Assembly (NCBI GenBank): GCA_946965045.2 | Contig: OX337235.1 | Location: forward strand, 2,985,928 to 3,049,927 | Direction: 5' to 3' | Length of the DNA: 64,000 nucleotides | DNA from: Epithemia pelagica | Taxonomy: Eukaryota > Bacillariophyta > Bacillariophyceae > Surirellales > Surirellaceae | Part shown: positions 40,501-50,784 of the stretch, one piece after another | How positions within the stretch are numbered: the stretch's first letter is position 1 | Layout: each line of letters opens with the position of its first letter | Position numbers and translations under genes: made by a program | The notes under the pieces: generated by a model | The model's database searches: none | What the model was told of the DNA's origin: nothing | What the model saw: only the letters and a program-made list of their open reading frames with translations

Positions 40501-43235
40501 GGTTACTTTGTTTAGAATATGTGTGTGACCTCCTCAATCACACTTCCTCTCCCACCCACTCTGGCCGCACCCCTCTTGAGGCTCTTACCGGTACCCCACC
40601 CGACATTACCCATCTCCTTTTCTTTCCTTTCTGGGATGAGGTCTACTATCGTGTCGACCCTTCTGAACCTACCTCCGGTTCTTACCCTTCGTCTCCCGAC
40701 GAGAAGATTGGCCACTGGGTTGGTTTTGCCCACAATGTTGGTGATGCCTTTACTTGGAAGATCCTCACTGCCGACAACGTCATCATCTACCGTTCCGCTG
40801 TCCGTCGCGTTGCCTCCACTACCCCCAACCTTCGTGTGGATATCTCTTCAGGGGAGGAGTCGCCGCATAAACCCACTGACAAGCAAGGTGACACTGTCTT
40901 TATTCGCAGCAGAAGTGAAGACCCATCCACACCTATGCCAACAATTGACTACGACAATTTAGTTGGACGCACATTCCTTTGTGACACTGAAGAGAATGGG
41001 GAGCGCCACCGAGCACGAGTAATCAAACGAGTTGTTGACCTGGAACAAGATGCAACCAAACAAGAAGATCGACTCAAATATATCTTTCGCAAGTCTAACT
41101 CCAATGTTGATGAGATGATCTCCTACAACCAGCTCATGGAATACATTGAAAGGGATAATCAAGCCCAAACGACAGGGGATAGTCTCTTCCGATTCAGAGA
41201 CGTTATTGCACACCAAGGACCTTTGAACTCAAGCGACCCAGACTATAAAGGGAGTAAATATAATGTCCTTGTTGATTGGGAGACTGGGGAGACGACATAC
41301 GAACCTCTATCTCTTATTGCAAATGATGACCCCATCACAGTCGCCATCTATGCCAAGAAAAATGGTTTGCTGGATCTACCTGGATGGAAACATCTCAAGC
41401 GATACGTCAAGACAAGCAAAAGACTCATTCAAGCAGCTAAACAATCCAGGATCAAACAAGTTCGTCGCTCTATCAAGTACAAGTTTGGTTTCCAAGTACC
41501 TCGCACCTATGAAGAAGCAGTGGAACTAGACAAGCAATTTGGGAACACGAAATGGCAAGACGCAACAGAATTGGAACTCTCACAGATCCAATCGTATAAC
41601 ACTTTCAAGGACCATGGAAAAGCCAAGTTCATTAATGGGAAATTGGCCAATGCACCAGAAGGATATCATAAGATAAGAGTACATCTGGTCTTTGATGTCA
41701 AGCATGACGGAAGGCACAAGGCACGACTTGTTGCAGATGGACATCTCACCAAGGAACCCGTTGAGACCATCTATTCAGGGGTTGTCTCCATTTGCAACCT
41801 TCGCATTGCCATATTTCTTGGAACCATGAACGACATGGAAATATGGGGAGCAGATATTGGGAACGCATACCTAGAAGCATTGACAGGAGAGAAGATTTTC
41901 ATCATTGCAGGACCAGAGTTCAAGGAGTTAGAAGGACATATCTTGATCATCTACAAGGCATTATATGGTCTCAAATCCTCAGGTGCTCGCTGGCATGACA
42001 AACTGTTTGATGTTCTCATTGATATGGGATTTTCTCCAAGCAAGGCTGACCCTGATATTTGGATGAAGAAGGCTCCTGGAGAAGACTGTTATGAATATAT
42101 CGCTGTATATGTTGATGACTTAGCTATCGTTGCCATGGACCCTGAAGCTGTCTGCAAGATCTTTACAGAAAAATACAACTTCAAACTCAAAGGAGTCGGA
42201 CCTATCGAGTATCATTTGGGGTGTCGTTATACCAAAGATCCAGACGGTACACTTGTGTTTGACCCACGAAGGTACATCGAGAAGATGATGGATACCTATG
42301 AACGATTGTTCAATGAGAAACCCAAGAAAGCAAAGCCGCCAGTCATTGCTAAAGATCATCCTGAACTCGATGACTCTGAGCTCTTAGATGAAGAAGGGAC
42401 CCAGCATTTCCAGACTCTTATTGGACAACTGCAATGGCTAATTACCATTGGCCGTTTTGATGTCTTTCCTGCTACCATGACTCTATCAAGGTTCAGAGCT
42501 GCTCCAAGGATTGGTCATTTGAAGCGAGCTAAACGCATCTATGGATACCTCATGTCATTTCCTGATGGGTCTATCAGATTCCGCACTGGGGAGCCAGATT
42601 TATCAGCTTTACCTATCCAAGAATACGATTGGAGTCGTACCGTATACATGGACGCCAAGGAACGTATCCCTGAGGACTGTCCAACCCCACTTGGACGTTT
42701 TGTGACAACTATACATTATGTCGACGCAAATCTCATGCATGATATGGTTACTGGGAAAGCAGTTACAGCCATCCTGCATTTTGTAAATGGTACACCCGTG
42801 GACTGGTACAGTAAGCGACAAGCCACAGTGGAAACAGCCACGTATGGATCTGAATTTGTTGCCGCAAGGACTGCAGTTGATCAGATCACGGAGCTACGCC
42901 TTACACTCCGATACTTGGGAGTCCCTCTGCGAGAGAAGAGTTACATGTTTGGAGATAACCGTTCTGTCGTTATCAATAGCACCACACCACACTCAATCAT
43001 CTCCAAGAGGCACCATCTCCTATCCTATCACCGAGTCAGTGAAGCTATCGCTGCAAAGTACATCGCATTCTACTGGAAAGATGGAAAGACAAACCCAGCT
43101 GATATCCTCAGTAAACATTGGGAATTCGCCGCAGTTTGGCCCATGCTCAGATCTTTGTTATTCTGGAGAGGAAAAATCCAGGAAAGTGATGAGGGAATTG
43201 ACAATCCTCATTCAACGAATTGTGGGGAGTGTTAG
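37554..43235 (+). pseudogene. Copia gag-pol polyprotein with one in-frame TGA
   Basis: One frame of 1894 codons is broken only by TGA at 38322-38324, where the nested element has an Arg codon; CGA to TGA is a single change. Order: Gag (KKGTKRDATAFESFKDERY), protease (DRGANGGLAGSDM, about 39285), integrase (Asp in VATDSIFSD, Asp in LISDGGSSL, Glu in NKAENRYQ), RT (GADIGNAYLEA, LYGLKSSGARW, YVDD at about 42107-42120) and RNase H (YVDANLMHD, ETATYGSEF, MFGDNRSVV, TNPADILSKHW). Integrase before RT is diagnostic of copia. The stop codon lies at the start of the right LTR. Everything except the TGA looks functional. Read-through would restore expression but is not shown. Confidence 0.9.
43221..43229 (+). 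promoter_or_regulatory. Polypurine tract of the plus-strand copia
   Basis: TGTGGGGAG directly precedes the right LTR. The same TTGTGGGGAG abuts the 3' LTR of the nested element on the minus strand (32218-32227). Confidence 0.7.
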
Positions 43236-43987
43236 GATTCTCACCGAAAACTAGGTGGCGAAACCTACAACTCATCGAATGATGCTAGTATTTTATGGCA
43301 TCCGATGACATTTTCCTAAAAGTGAGAAAAGAATGTCGGCATGCTCGCGAAACTATAAATTTGGCCACGGTATGCTCGCATTGCACGCGTTATCGGCGAC
43401 CGCTCGGATATTAACTATGGCCCAACACGTGCGCGCCCAAAACTATCAAGTGCGCGCCTCTACTATCCGAGTACGCGCATCCACGATTCGACCTAACGGT
43501 CTATGTAATCAAAGCACGAATCACAATCATGCGAGACCATATCTCTGTTCCCACAAATCCAAGAATGCAAACAGCAACGCGCCCAGGACAAGACTTATAC
43601 CACGACAAAGCAAGAGCTGTTGCATCCCATACATGTTATCCATCACCCTATACATTCAATATACACCAATGCCGGTCTACTCCAACCAGTGAGGACCTAT
43701 CACACCAGATCCATGGCCGTATACAAGAGCCAGGACTTCGGCACCATCAACCACCTTAGTTAGTAATCGTCTCACAATCATTAATATCACCATTTTAACA
43801 CTCATCTTAAGACTAACCTCTTATCAGTGGACCGACTGCCCCCACCCACGGCGGACTTCGACTTGCAACTCTTCTCTGACCCGTGGAGGATTGTTGTATC
43901 GGTTGGTGATTCGATTGTCGGCTCAGCGAGCCTTTTACCTATCCTACCTATCTGTCTAACCCCTGTTGAATCGAGAGAAGTTTATCA
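43230..43987 (+). repeat. Right LTR of the plus-strand copia
   Basis: This is 758 bp, TGTTAGG to TTTATCA, uninterrupted. The gag-pol stop codon (TAG, 43233-43235) lies within its first six bases. Confidence 0.93.
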
Positions 43988-43992
43988 CAAAC

Positions 43993-44450
43993 CAGCCAAC
44001 AATCAAACAACAAAAGAATTACAAGAAGGGGAAAGGAAAAGATATTCCACTCGACCATAAGCAGCTTATACCTAGTCTACTCGTACAACATGAGACAAAA
44101 CCAAAGGATCATGCATGAACAAAAGGAAAGATTGCAGCAGTGATGAGTAAGAAGAAAGAAAAGGAGACAACAAGATTAGAAATAAGCAGCAGTAGTGAGA
44201 AGTTAGAAGTGATTCAGCCCAGCATGATCCGTCCATGGTTCTTACCTCACGTCATGGTCAAGCATTTGCCTCGGTTTTGGGTTTTGTGACAGACGAGAGC
44301 GAGAGGGTTGTCCAAATTTATGAGCATTCGTCTCAAACAAGGACGCAAGCCGACCTTGACGTAACGGTGTTGGCAATTAGAGATACTCCTACTTAGAGCT
44401 ACCTGAAGCAGTGGCGGGCGACATTGAAAACAGGATAGGGTTGGGGATTT
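43993..44450. other. Right interior of the split element, no gene seen
   Basis: This lies between the copia duplication and the right 44-bp inverted repeat. It is A-rich at the start (caaacaacaaaagaattac). No ORF of note, no RNA gene seen. Confidence 0.5.
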
Positions 44451-44523
44451 GTCTGGCCGCCTCACCAATATGGAGGGGAAATAATGGCGAATGGTTCGCA
44501 AAGGGAATGGTGCGAAAAAGCTA

Positions 44524-45100
44524 CTCCCTCTGTAATCCCTTTGTTGCACCAAAAAAAGGGGAATTGCGTCATTTCATGGGCGTATGTCCGTTGGTCAAAA
44601 AAATTATATAGACTTAAAGCTCTTTTTAGTACGAACATTTCGGTATATAATTTATATGTTCGATCTCGTATTCCTGACGACCTGTGATAAAAAAAGGGAC
44701 GAATTGGAAGCACCTACTCCTACTTTCATCCCGTACCGGTTGATCCTTATATGCCTCCTAGGAGAGCGCGAGGGCCAGGACGCTCTATTGGAGTGTCAAA
44801 GGGACCAAAGTTGCCGGCACAATGCTGTGGTCGGGCCATTTTGACCCTCATCACCATGGTCAATCAGGGCACCTTTTTCTGAGGTGCTTTGACTTCCGTC
44901 GCCAAATATTTTGTACTTTTCGTATAGTAGTGTAGAGGCGCGCATGTCATTCTATATGATCCCCCATATTATTCTTAGACTTTGATACTCCGAATGAGCC
45001 AGCCGTCCTCCTTTAGGTTTGTACTGGAGTATACGTGAATTTTTAATGCGACTAAAATAACCAAAAACCAATTGGTGCAACAAAGGGTTTACAGAGGGAG
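44524..45100. mobile_element. Stowaway (Tc1/mariner-like) MITE, 577 bp
   Basis: The ends start CTCCCTCTGTAATCCC and, reverse-complemented, CTCCCTCTGTAAACCC; inverted identity extends over 27 bp with one mismatch. TA is duplicated at 44522-44523 and 45101-45102. The undisturbed TA is visible at 26301-26302 in the other copy. There is no transposase. CTCCCTC ends with TA duplication are the Stowaway hallmark. Confidence 0.9.
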
Positions 45101-45354
45101 TATTTCTCTTTCCGACTTCCGACTCGCTCGCGGGAACAAAAACTCGCTCCGAAAACAGCACCCACAAAAAACAGACACGGTTGTGGGTTGTTTCGCATCG
45201 TGTGCGGCGTGTGGGATTCATTTTTCCTTCGGTGCCCACAAATGGGAAGAGTTTGGCAAAGCAGACATTTCTTGTCCAATATCCCTGCATCCAAGTAGAC
45301 AGGTCGCAGCAAACCCACTGTATACCGTATTCGCCAGGCATCGTCCATTCCAAG

Positions 45355-46971
45355 ATGAGCCAAGAAGCTGATTATCGCATCCGCGATCTGCAGATCGAAG
45401 TAAACCTTCTTCCCAGCCACAGCAATAGCCCTAGAAACGACTCCGACGCTCCAAAGATTACGCAGTCCACCACGATCTCGACGAACGAGTCGCCATCGTT
45501 TTCCTTCAGCAGTGCAACTGAATCGTTTGAGTTGAAGACACCAACGGATCAGCCCACCAAGCCAGAGTCCTACGAAACTATGAGTCTAACTCCCACCATG
45601 AAGATTCCCATCGACCAAGCTCACGAGAAAATCAAGGAAGATGGTATTCTCAAATTGAATTGGGTAAAGAAACACCATGTTCGTTGCATCTACTTCCTTT
45701 ATGGAATTGGTTACGCTCGTGACGACAACAACGACACACGCGTCGAGAAGATAAAAAAGATGATAGTCCCGGCAAAAGCATTCGAGCGCCTGAAAAGTAT
45801 TGCGGTGTCCGAATTACAAGACAAGGTCATGCTCGGTGCAGGAGCGTTTGAGAAGTACCTTCGTTTCGCCTCTACGGTGCGAATTGTCTTCAAAAAGAAG
45901 AATGCAGGCGGCGGATTCCCTCGGGAAGCCGTGCTTTGCACCCAAAAGAGCCGTAATTGCTATTTGACTAGTGCCTGTGTTTGGGCCACTCTGCAGAGTC
46001 AATTCGATTTACCTGGAAATGATAAAGCCTACCAGCTCCCTGACATTTCACAAGTTGCGCGTCGTCATATCTTGGACGAAGACGTGGGAGCTGCAAGTTT
46101 CGACAGACGCTTGGAGGATCGTGTGGTTCATGACAGAGGGTACTCTGCTCGTAAGCTTGCTCAAAAGCTTGTCGGCTGGGAGGGATCACAAGAAGCAGCA
46201 TGGCGAATAATCATGCTAGACTCGGGCGAAAAAACCAAAGACAAAGTGGACTATGCTTGGATTGAGTGGGAAAACAACATACTCTCTACTTACATCGAGG
46301 CCCTTGTTGGAGAACAACACAAGATTGGCCTCGTTACAAACTTTCGCGTTGCAAAACCATTTCGAACAGCCTCAGAGAAAGAGACGTCTGGAATTGGGTA
46401 CTGGAAGTTTGATGGCGACAACATTGATACACAAGGCGAGTTTGTAAACCTGCCCGAAGACGAGGATTACGGAACGGAAAAGACCAGACTCTCGAAACTC
46501 TGGAACAAACAGATGAAAGACATAAAAGCTGAAAAAGCCTTTCGCAAAGCATCGTTGGATGGTCTCTTTCCGGACAGTATGTTCAAAAATTCTGTAGAGG
46601 AAGAGGGAAATGATGAAGAGCGCCTCGACCAGAATTCTCCTGGGCGAAATGATCAAGCGCAAGACCCCAAGCATTCCATGGTCCTTCTTGGCACGGTCCG
46701 AGAAACGAGTCGTCTTCCGAGTGGCTATGAAAAAGAGGAAGACAGGGTGTTCTTCTTTCTGTTGAACTCGTGGGGAAATATGCCGTGTGTTTTGGTGTCG
46801 ATCGAGTATTTGCGTGCATGCGGCGCATATGTAAATTTCATTAACAAACGACTAGACCAAGTTCCTGAGCTGGAGCGAAATTTCCGTTTGGCTGGAGAAT
46901 GCAGCTTTCACGAAGATGGTGGGGACGACTCTTATTTCACAAGTTGGGAAAAGGAGGAAGACGATTATTAG
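45355..46971 (+). CDS. Papain-fold (C1-like) cysteine peptidase homologue, copy 2
   Basis: The ORF has 538 residues, the same length and start as copy 1 at 26555. All active-site boxes are kept: QKSRNC, KHSMVLL and LLNSWGN. I count about a dozen amino-acid changes and no indel. They include Arg195 to Cys two residues before the catalytic Gln (LRTQKS to LCTQKS), Arg275 to Trp, and Met-Asn to Ile-Leu at 309-310. The MITE inserted about 250 bp upstream of the start, possibly altering the promoter. The convergent NTPase gene present beside copy 1 is absent here. Confidence 0.7.
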   Translation: MSQEADYRIRDLQIEVNLLPSHSNSPRNDSDAPKITQSTTISTNESPSFSFSSATESFELKTPTDQPTKPESYETMSLTPTMKIPIDQAHEKIKEDGILKLNWVKKHHVRCIYFLYGIGYARDDNNDTRVEKIKKMIVPAKAFERLKSIAVSELQDKVMLGAGAFEKYLRFASTVRIVFKKKNAGGGFPREAVLCTQKSRNCYLTSACVWATLQSQFDLPGNDKAYQLPDISQVARRHILDEDVGAASFDRRLEDRVVHDRGYSARKLAQKLVGWEGSQEAAWRIIMLDSGEKTKDKVDYAWIEWENNILSTYIEALVGEQHKIGLVTNFRVAKPFRTASEKETSGIGYWKFDGDNIDTQGEFVNLPEDEDYGTEKTRLSKLWNKQMKDIKAEKAFRKASLDGLFPDSMFKNSVEEEGNDEERLDQNSPGRNDQAQDPKHSMVLLGTVRETSRLPSGYEKEEDRVFFFLLNSWGNMPCVLVSIEYLRACGAYVNFINKRLDQVPELERNFRLAGECSFHEDGGDDSYFTSWEKEEDDY

Positions 46972-47177
46972 CCTTGAACTCGAGGGAAGCAACCACAGAG
47001 CCATGTTTGTGTGTAATGCGAGTAGGCTAACACCAACACGGTTCGTCAAATCGGTTAGAGTCCCAATATTGGCATGTCTTGTGAATCCAGTTGCAAGGCT
47101 GAGTTTTGGGGATCATCGGAGAAATCCTAATTTGACATGTCTAGTACAAGATTTATAAAAAAGTTTACTTGATGATA

Positions 47178-47670
47178 CGCGTTAGTCGCAGGTGTGCGAT
47201 TATCACGGCGACGTTGTTGCTCGCCCACTCGTTGCGCTGTACTTAGAGTGACTTGATTAGATCACCGGATCACCAATCGCTCTTCGTTCATACTAGACCA
47301 GGTCACCTTGTATTCGTCCCGCTCCCTGACAGTCCCAATATTGTCACTGACCATGGCTGCATTGGTTTTAGCAGTGGACGAAAGTGGTCCATCAACAGTG
47401 ACCAATCTTATCCATGGATGCCTTTCGTCCCGCGAGAATGATGCCACTACGACCAAAACTGCCAAAGAATGCATCGCTAGAGCTTTGCCTCACTGTGAAG
47501 GAAGTCAATAGACATGAGTTCCCGGTTTTGTGGTCGTGGCGCACTCAGTGACGATGAAAATACTTTGTTTGAATCCGTTATTCATTGTCAAGACTCAATT
47601 CCGTACAACCTTTTGGATTGACCACTTTCACAGTCATCGGAGATTAGAACCATCAGCAATCCATTCAATT
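47178..47670. other. Unique spacer before segment copy B
   Basis: These 493 bp occur once in the window and replace the NTPase gene found after peptidase copy 1. A 67-codon frame (47308-47511) and a 62-codon frame are the longest, and neither is recognisable. It may be the remains of an older sequence exposed by a rearrangement. Confidence 0.5.
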
Positions 47671-47872
47671 CATTAGGCACATATTGTAGAGCATTCAATC
47701 ACTAGACCCCAGGACTCACCACCGCTGGGAGAAAAGGGACACCACATTTCCTTTAAATTACGCCGGCACCAACTCCCGAAGCCCCGGCACCATGGAACTC
47801 CCCCGCTGTTCCAAATGTTCCAAAGGAAAAAATTACGACAGTCGAGTTTTTCTCCCACCTTTACTTTTACCG

Positions 47873-48616
47873 TGGTTGTAATCCAAGGAGAGATGCGGCA
47901 AAGAGTTCGTTGGAAGGAAGAGAGTTGGCGCTGCTACGGAAATTTTGAGAAACGGCAAAGACAGTTTCGTCAAAGAAGGTTGCCATATCTGTATTGCACG
48001 AGACATAGCCGAGGCCGTCTGGGAAGAGGCAAACCCTGGAGCGGCTGTAGGTGAAACAAGAATGAGAGACCCATTTTACGGAGTTGGCGCGCGTACCGAC
48101 TCTTTGGATCTTCTTCATTTTGTTCACGCCGAGTAGATGAACTTTTCATTCCAATGGTACGAGACTGTTGAAACCGATGGAGCTATTAGGGCAAACCCGA
48201 TAGCTCCGTAATTTGCCATTGTTCCGTCGAGCAGAACTGGAAAAACGGTGTACGATTACAAGAACCATGTTGCGGAACGCGCGAACAATGAGTTTTCCAA
48301 CTACCATGTCGTGCTAGTCTCCTGCCTGAAGCCAACGAACCAAAATCATGGCTACGATAATCTTTTCCGAAGCGCGCGAAGCGACGCGGACTTGAGAAGG
48401 ATTGGCGTTGAATTTCGCAGTTTCCTTGGCAGCCTCATTCCAACGGACAAAAATCGCATCGTGCTCATTTTGGATGAAGCTCAGCACTTGGCAAACATGA
48501 ACAACGGATTTCTGGTGAGGTCCCTTCGGTGGTTCTTGCGGGAAAGGAGGAGTCAAGTACGAGTAGTGGCAGTACTTTTTGGCTACATCCGGTTCAATAG
48601 CCGCCTTGTTTCCTGA
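47873..48616 (+). pseudogene. Decayed AAA-type P-loop NTPase, copy B
   Basis: Same frame, same Walker A (RTGKTV) and Walker B (LILDEAQHL), and the same in-frame stops before Walker A as the copy at 8709-9458. The region upstream, unlike copy A, is not interrupted by a DIRS element, yet no upstream exon or better start is obvious. It confirms that the gene was already broken before duplication. Confidence 0.6.
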
Positions 48617-49190
48617 AGAGGAGAATGCCACGTCGTTTTCCCCGATTGGGAGACCATGACACGAAGTTCTTCATGAACGTATCGAAAGATTTGTTCCCGC
48701 CCATGGTTGACTTGTGGACAGTGGGTTCTTTGTCGAAGCGGATTGTCGCCAGAAACAGCGAATGAGTACACCTGGGCAGTACCCTTCGGAAGGCCACGTC
48801 ATGGTTCTTGTAATTGCGTCCAACTCGTTTGATGTCAGGTCCCCTCAGTATGTTGGCCTGTATGAAGGATGAAGGCAAGCGCGTAAAATCGGTTGCCGTG
48901 AAGCAACTTGATGCATCGCGCCATACAGTTCCGTAGTTTGTTATGTGGCACGTCGAAATTGCTGGGATTGAGGAAGTCATCCGTTTTGGTTTCTTTTTCA
49001 GAATGAGTTGATCTGACATCACATCTATCTTTTATAGCTAGCCAGTGCCAATCATGGTAATCACATCCTTCTAGCTAGCTATTCAAGCCATATCACACCA
49101 GAGCTTTTCTCCGTGACCAATGGAGAGAACCCCATAACCCCCCGTGTTTGGTACAATGGCGAGGACAGGGTATTGTGTTGTCGGAACTGG

Positions 49191-49995
49191 GGTGTGGGGT
49201 AAACCTGATATTCTAAGACCCCCATTATCGACCAAATGCTTACTATGACCAAAATCATATGAGGTACTCGTCTAGAATCGATGATGTTAACTATGCTCTT
49301 CAAGCTCTTTGTAGAGGGATTATTGTGGTAATTTCTCTGTACCGATAGGTTGTTGAAACCGACCTGGGTCGTTTTTGGGTATGACAGCTTTTTCCTGATC
49401 AGACCGGGTCTGACGCGGTCTGACCGCCAAAATTTCAGTTGCCTATAAATCGTCAACAACATCGCCAACTGTAAAAGTCAAGCGACCCACATATTGCCCA
49501 TGATAGGGGTTATCTGTGGGTCGCTTTACATTCAACATAATGTCATGAGAATACACTTTGGGTCGGTCTTGAAAAACAGCCCAGGTCGAAAAAAACGACC
49601 CAGGTCGTTTTTTCAAAACCGACCCAGGGCATATACACTCCTTTAAATGAAGGATTTCAAGCGACCCACAGATAACCCATATCATGGGCAATATGTGGGT
49701 CGCTTGACTTTTACAATTGGCGATGCTGTTGACGAGTTATGGGCAATTGAAATTTTGGCGGTCAGACCGCGTCAGACCCGGTCTGATCAGGAAAAAGCTG
49801 TCATACCCAAAAACGACCCAGGTCGGTTTCAACAACCTATCGGTACAGAGAAATTACCACAATAATCCCTCTACAAAGAGCTTCAAGAGCACAATGTAGT
49901 TAACATCATCGATTCTACTCATATGAGTAATGTGATTTTGGTCTACAAACTTGGTCGATAATGGGTCTGAGAATATCAGGTTTACCCCACACCCC
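49191..49995. mobile_element. Foldback element, 805-bp near-palindrome
   Basis: Two arms of about 400 bp are inverted copies around a centre near 49600. The outer ends are GGTGTGGGGTAAACCTGATA, and a stretch of roughly 140 bp inside the arms appears perfect. The uninterrupted site is at about 10030 in copy A (gtcggaactggaacgg). A 3-bp TGG duplication (49188-49190, 49996-49998) is likely, and 4 bp cannot be excluded. There is no ORF. The arms hold smaller repeats of GCGACCCACA and GACCCAGGTCG. Confidence 0.85.
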
Positions 49996-50196
49996 TGGAA
50001 CGGCGAATAGAACAAACCCCCAGAAAACACTACCGTATTTCTGGGAAACCTGTTGCTGTCTACACTGGTGAAAAATATAGATATTCGCTTACAGTCATGT
50101 AGACAATAGATTGAAAGCGAGCTTTCCACTCTTTCGACCACGGGGCAAGGTAGGTAGGTGCTCTAAAATACCACAATATTGGAATGCAAAGTACCG

Positions 50197-50641
50197 TCAA
50201 TATCCTGATTGGAAGTGCACGTTTGATTCTTCGACATGGTTTTTTTTCCAGACCTGAGGAATGAGAATGTCCGGAATCTGCATCTCGTGCCGAAATGACT
50301 ATGGCTGTGCTGAATCACGTGTATAGGGGCGATCCACGAAGTAGAAAACATCGCCTGACGTACCAAAGAGAACCGTTTTATGTCTTTCGGTACAAGAATG
50401 CAAAAACTCATCGTCATCATCATCGTCATCGAAAAAGTCGTCGTCGTCATCATCATCATCGTCATCGAAAAAGTCGTCGTCGTCATCATCATCATCACCG
50501 AAAAAGTCACCAGCAACATCTTCCTCATCATCAAATTCCTGATCTTGATCCCCCTCGACCTCAGGGTCATAGCGAGACACTACTTCAACTGTGTATTCAA
50601 TATCGCCAATACTGTTTTGATACCGATGGACTGGACGACAA
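50197..50641 (-). pseudogene. Remnant of the double-SET gene, copy B
   Basis: Only the last part of exon 3 remains. About 2.3 kb upstream, including both SET domains and both introns, are deleted at a junction near 50641. The remnant also has a nonsense change (Trp to TAG at SAQP-W). The Asp-rich stretch is longer than in copy A by one DDDDDDDDFF-type unit, a typical slippage change. Confidence 0.85.
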
Positions 50642-50784
50642 AGAGATCAACCTCCCAAACTTGCTTTGGAGATACAAACGGTTTTCTAGTACATGTCAAA
50701 GAACGACAAATAAGTCATGCGTACTGCTTGCACTACTTGTCATTTGAAGTCGATTCATGGAAAAAAGAGTTGCTTCATGTGCAG

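Larger units (their letters stand above)
31004..43987 (+). mobile_element. Ty1/copia retrotransposon, 8.2 kb, with a nested insertion
   Basis: The 5-bp target duplication CAAAC is at 30999-31003 and 43988-43992. The LTRs start TGTTAGG and end TTTATCA. The right LTR is 43230-43987 (758 bp). The left LTR is split into 31004-31436 and 36243-36567, also summing to 758 bp. By eye the LTRs differ at about 6 positions. The interior holds a primer-binding site, a leader ORF, a three-copy motif and a gag-pol frame with integrase before RT, which is the copia order. One in-frame TGA interrupts gag. Without the nested element the length is 8178 bp. Confidence 0.92.
30206..44494. mobile_element. Probable 1.3-kb inverted-repeat element, now split by copia DNA
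   Basis: A perfect 44-bp inverted pair lies at 30206-30249 and 44451-44494, beginning CCATTCGCCATTATTTCCCC at each outer end. Removing the copia element and one CAAAC leaves about 1.3 kb between them. The right end abuts the peptidase block exactly. The non-copia interior (30250-30998 and 43993-44450) has no clear ORF. It is called as a non-autonomous DNA element by inference, because its target duplication cannot be seen. Confidence 0.5.
44491..47177. repeat. Peptidase gene block, copy 2
   Basis: Collinear with 26270-28377. It contains the Stowaway-like MITE at 44524-45100 that copy 1 lacks. It ends at cttgatgata, where the NTPase gene is missing. Confidence 0.9.
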
